A stretch of DNA of 44,318 nt from Tolypocladium sp. Sup5 PDA-1 (lineage: Eukaryota > Ascomycota > Sordariomycetes > Hypocreales > Ophiocordycipitaceae): the NCBI GenBank assembly GCA_000750105.3, contig JPHH03000111.1, positions 1 to 44,318 of the forward strand, given 5' to 3'. This document shows, in pieces, positions 40,915-44,318 of the stretch. The position numbers and the translations under genes are program-made. The first letter of the stretch is position 1. Every line of letters begins with the position of its first letter. The notes below the pieces were generated by a model. The model had not been told where the DNA came from, ran no database searches, and saw only the letters and a list, made by a program, of their open reading frames with translations.

Positions 40915-43349
40915 GATATTTAGCGGGTTCCTAGGTGTTTTCCTCGTATCTATATCCTTTCTACTTAACTAACTATTATTGGATTTTATTATATTTCCTA
41001 GTATCTAGTATTTATTCGACTTCGTATTTATTATTATCTATGACTTCGATATAGTCTTGTGTTTCTGCGTCTTATAGTGCTATCTCGAGTAGCGAAATAT
41101 AAAAGATAGGGTATATCTTTATCGTTTTAGGTAGTAAAAGTTCGTAGTTAGTTATTAAAATGACTTTCTTAACTAGAAACGGTCTAAGTTTCTTAAAATC
41201 TAATTTATCGCTTAGTTATTTTATCTTAATATTTCGTCGTAATAGGTAGACTATATCTCCCTCCCGAAAGATTAGTCCCTTTAATCTTTTTTTATTAGCG
41301 TATATCGATATCCTTTATCTAATATATTCGAGTTCTTTCTTTATTTCTTCATAAAGTTCCTTTAGTTTATTTACTTAGAGCACGGCTCGTTCTGCCTATA
41401 GTCCTTATCGTATAACTCGGTATGCTTTAGGGTTATACCCGAAGTTAGCGTACGATAGTGAAACCTTCGTAGCTTCCGTAATTAAGCTATTATAAGCCAA
41501 TTGTGCTATTAGTAACCATTTAACCTAGTCGTCCTATCCGTAGTTAATATAATAACGAAGGTACTGTTTAAGTATTTAGTTTAACCGTTTAGTCTGCCTA
41601 TCCGTTTAAGGGTAGTAGGCCGTGCTAAGCTTGTGTTTCGTGCTAAGCTAAGCTATTAATGCTTGCTAGAAGTTCGTAGTGAATATAGTTCCTCTATCGG
41701 AGATAATCTCGTTCGGCAATCTATGATTATATACGATCGTCCTTAGGAATATATATACAAGATCTTCTATATTACTTGCTTCCTTATATAGGATAAAGTA
41801 CCTATACTTAGTAAGTCGATCCGTGACTACGAAGATACTATCGTATTCTACCTTCGTTATAGGTTCCCTTAATAATAATAGCTTCGTAATATAGTTAAAA
41901 GCGATCGAGTCCTATAGTTTAATTAGAACCGGTAATGGTTTTAGTTCTCCGTAAGGTTTATATCGTAAGGCTTTGCTTCGTGCGTAAAGGGCGCACTTAC
42001 TAATCACCTCTTTAATAGTTTCCTTTATTCCGGAAAAGTCGAATTTCCGTCGTATTCGCTCTATTATTTTCCTAATTCCCTAATATCTATATATCGGGTA
42101 TTCGTAGAACTCCCTAATAGTTTCCTCTCGTAATAGCGGTAGTAGCTATATCTTATCGTTATATATAGGTATATCGGAATATTCTATATTACATCCGTTT
42201 AGTACTTCCTAGATATAGGTAACGTGTTCTTTTATCTATTCCTTGATTTTCTAGAATATTAGGTCGTTATCTTATACTTTAAACACTGCGTTCAACTATT
42301 TTTATTAGTAGTTGCCGCTTTTATTAAGTTCTAGGAGTTATCCTAATCCGTAGGAGACTCCTATATTATAGTCGCTTCTCTTACTAAGAGCGTCTGCTCG
42401 TCCGTTCTCGGATCCTTTTCGATAGGTGATTTCGTAGTCGAATTCCGAAAGGTATTCGGCCTATCGAATTTATCGTCCGTTAAGCTACTAGGTTATTGCG
42501 AAATAGGCGATGTTCTTATAATCCATATATACCTTAACCTTATATTTGCTTTTAAGGAGGTAATATCGAAATTCCTTAAATGCGTTAATAATCGCGAGGA
42601 ATTCTTTATCGTAGATAGGGTAGTTGAGTTCTACGCTATATAGCTTCTTCGAGTAGAAGGCTACTAGTTTAAGTTTCCTATCTTCGTCGCGTTATCCGAT
42701 TTATACCCTAAGTATAAAGTTAGAGGTATCTATTTTAAGTTCGACTTATTTTTCTAGATCGAAGATTATTAAGACTAGTTCTAAAATAATTAAGTCCTTA
42801 ATCTACTAAAAAGCCGCTTAGGCTTCTTTGCTCTATTCGAAGGTCGTATCCTTCTTAGTAAGATTATATAGTAGAGTTATAGTTTTCCTATAATCCTTAA
42901 TAAATCGTCGGTAGTAGTTAGCGAATCCGAGGAAACTTTAAACGTCCTTAACGTTTATCGGGTTTAGCTAATCCTTAACTAATATAATTTTTTCTTTTTA
43001 TATACGTATTTCTCCTAGCATAATCGTATATCCTAGGAAATCTACTTCCTATATATAGAACTTGCTTTTCTCTAGTTTAACTAGTAACTTTATATTCTAG
43101 AGTACTTATAATACCTTATAGACGTATTCCTTATATTCTTTAAGATTCCTCGAGAAGATTAGGATATCGTTAAGGTATACTACTACGAATATATTAAGAT
43201 ATTCGCGCAAGACGTTATTAATTATTCGCTAAAAGGTTACTAGCGCATTAGTAAGCCCGAAGGGCATTACTAAGTATTCGAATAATCCGAACTTTATTCT
43301 AAAAGCGGTTATCTATTCGTATCCCTCTTTTATCTTAATAAGGTTATAA
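40860..43349 (-). mobile_element. Gypsy element A: RIP-decayed chromoviral pol (RT, RNase H, integrase, chromodomain)
   Basis: The minus strand reads reverse transcriptase from the right edge (LFEYLVMPFGLTNALVTF near 43290, VVVYLNDILIFS near 43175, where YLND replaces the usual YxDD, and FLGFANYYRRFIKDYRK near 42920), RNase H (LKLVAFYSKKLYSVELNYPI near 42650, YEITYRKGSENGRADALSKR near 42410), integrase (VVTDRLTKYRYF near 41815, SDRGTIFTTNF near 41690, AQLAYNSLITEATKVS near 41480, FREGDIVYLLRR near 41260) and a chromodomain (KYEVE near 41030, YEENT-stop-EPAKYL and KNCRPLLRQFR near 40890). Dozens of TAG/TAA stops at Gln and Trp positions and a strong excess of TA fit RIP. The 5' half (LTR, gag, protease, start of RT) is cut off at 43349 by element B. 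Confidence 0.92.
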
Positions 43350-43738
43350 TGTTACGACCCAGGCTGACGGGCCACGGGATGGGCCGGCTGTGCAGGCGCC
43401 ATGCGGGCTGCACGGAACAATGGTCGGAACGATAGACCAATAGGGACCATAGTGTGCGGTATTCACTAGGTAGTTAGTGAACACTAAGCGAATAGCACAC
43501 GGGAGTTCACTCGGTGGTCGGTGAACCACGAGTGAATACTCTAGTATATAGGACCCCCCAATTTCCTTACCATAGCATAGATACCTCGCTAGCTTTTAAT
43601 AACACTCTTTAGTTACGATCTATTATCCGGGATATTCGATCTATTACTATCGTGATAAGACTAGCCTAGTGCTACGCCCTAACCTTACCTACTAACATAA
43701 ACCTGCCGGTTTATCCCTTAGGAACCCAAACCGTTATA
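43350..43738 (+). mobile_element. Gypsy element B: 5' LTR
   Basis: A 389-bp LTR in plus orientation begins TGTTACGACC and ends AACCGTTATA, where the sister LTR has AACCGTCACA. A TATA motif (AGTATATAGGACCCCCC) lies at 43543 onward, and gag-like sequence follows downstream. It is inserted in, or abuts, the reverse transcriptase region of element A, in the opposite orientation. The other end of B lies beyond the window, so the target-site duplication cannot be checked. Confidence 0.85.
43452..43539. repeat. Nested TTCACT/AGTGAA palindromes in the U3 region of LTR B
   Basis: GTATTCAC (43459) pairs with GTGAATAC (43532), GTGTGC (43452) with GCACAC (43495), TTCACTA with TAGTGAA around a GGTAGT loop (43462-43481), and GTTCAC (43505) with GTGAAC (43521). 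The set occupies the place held by GATC hairpins in LTR A and shares no motif with them. Confidence 0.85.
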
Positions 43739-44318
43739 TATTAAAAGCTCTTATTTAGAAGGTTATAGCGTTACCCTAAGCAATACTTAATACTATTAAA
43801 ATAGCACTACTAACTAAACCTAGATCGAGCACTAACCCCTAGGGGAAGGCACTACTACCCCCTATAAAACCTACCGATAAAATAGAAATCTTAGATAACG
43901 AGTTAGATAATAATACCCCGGATATAAATAAAGAACTCTAGGATAAAGTCTACCGCCTTTAGCGATAAATTAATAACTTAGTTACCCTCTAGGAGGAATA
44001 GACTAAGATATACTAGACCTAGGTTAACGAGCTCTATTCCCTTGCTAATACCGCTATTAAGGGAAAGGACCCTAGAGAGGTCCTTAAGCTAAAGATACCC
44101 TAACCTTTTAACGGTACTATAGGAATACTCTAGCTATTTATTACTTAAATACGAGCGTACTTTATATACTTCCTAACCTAGTTTCGCTACGAAATAGCGA
44201 AAGTGCACTTTATAGCCGGAAACCTTTCTGGCTTAGTAGCTGCATGGTTTAAACTAACCCTACGCGACTTCGTCGCTAACGTAGTAATAGGAATATATAA
44301 ACCGGAAACTAATAAGGT
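43739..44318 (+). mobile_element. Gypsy element B: RIP-decayed gag, running off the window
   Basis: The plus strand after the LTR reads a gag-like capsid region in one frame with many stops: DPREVLKLKIP, PFNGTIGIL, FRYEIAKVHFIAGNLSG, LVAAWFKLTLRDFVANVVIG and YKPETNK at the edge. This is the usual fungal Ty3/gypsy gag layout. TAG/TAA codons stand where Gln would be expected. Protease and pol would lie to the right of the window. Confidence 0.85.

Overview
The window looks like an accessory, repeat-rich stretch of a filamentous ascomycete genome, probably a Sordariomycete-type fungus with active or past repeat-induced point mutation (RIP). The reasons are short introns (about 44-173 bp) with GT...CTAAC/CTAAT...AG signals, several fungus-specific families (LaeA-like methyltransferase, Con7-like C2H2 factor, Zn2Cys6 factor, HET/SesB-type hydrolase with NLR debris, DUF3435 protein, small secreted cysteine-rich proteins), and a right end of AT-rich retroelements in which stop codons and Cys-to-Tyr changes fit C-to-T / G-to-A mutation. 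Most real genes are split by introns, so they had to be rebuilt by splicing reading frames by hand. No rRNA, convincing tRNA or CRISPR array was seen.

Layout, left to right. 1-4.3 kb: no secure gene, a dispersed repeat copy and a GA-rich microsatellite. 4.3-6.3 kb: a two-exon Myb/SANT protein (intact) and a two-exon uncharacterised fungal protein broken by one in-frame TAA. 6.9-9.3 kb, minus strand: an orphan SesB-like alpha/beta hydrolase domain and, 5' of it, the WD40 tail of another NLR gene, both debris of NLR-type (NACHT/WD) genes. 10-11.5 kb: a possible two-exon hypothetical protein. 14.2-14.75 kb: a small two-exon protein of unknown family. 15.8-19.1 kb, minus strand: an adjacent LaeA-like methyltransferase and an FAD monooxygenase, both complete in outline but killed by RIP-type point changes. 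20.8-22.5 kb: a beta-lactamase-like serine hydrolase pseudogene. 23.4-24.2 kb: the C-terminal tail of a DUF3435 protein (the family containing Starship captain recombinases). 24.9-27.2 kb: two paralogous 80-aa secreted cysteine-rich proteins with the same intron position and the same TATA context, and a third, different one at 31.6-31.9 kb. 30.4-31.0 kb: a small Con7-like C2H2 factor with one nonsense codon. 33.6-35.1 kb: an AT-hook protein and a Zn2Cys6 factor whose cluster is at the C-terminus. 36.2-38.8 kb: a decayed Helitron-type PIF1 helicase and a second coding relic. 39.7-44.3 kb: nested Ty3/gypsy chromoviruses.

How it fits together. Nearly every sizeable gene in the interior carries one or a few nonsense, frameshift or splice-site lesions, mostly transitions, whereas the small secreted proteins and the Zn2Cys6 and Myb factors are open. 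The methyltransferase and monooxygenase pair suggests a lost secondary-metabolite function. The secreted cysteine-rich proteins, NLR debris and mobile elements are what one expects in a fast-evolving effector/immunity compartment.

The most unusual structures are in the retroelements. A decayed antisense ORF with a Zn2Cys6-like motif and coiled coil lies between the gypsy pol gene and its 3' LTR and ends inside the chromodomain coding region on the other strand. Two LTRs of the same family share both flanks but carry entirely different palindromic motif arrays just upstream of the TATA box.
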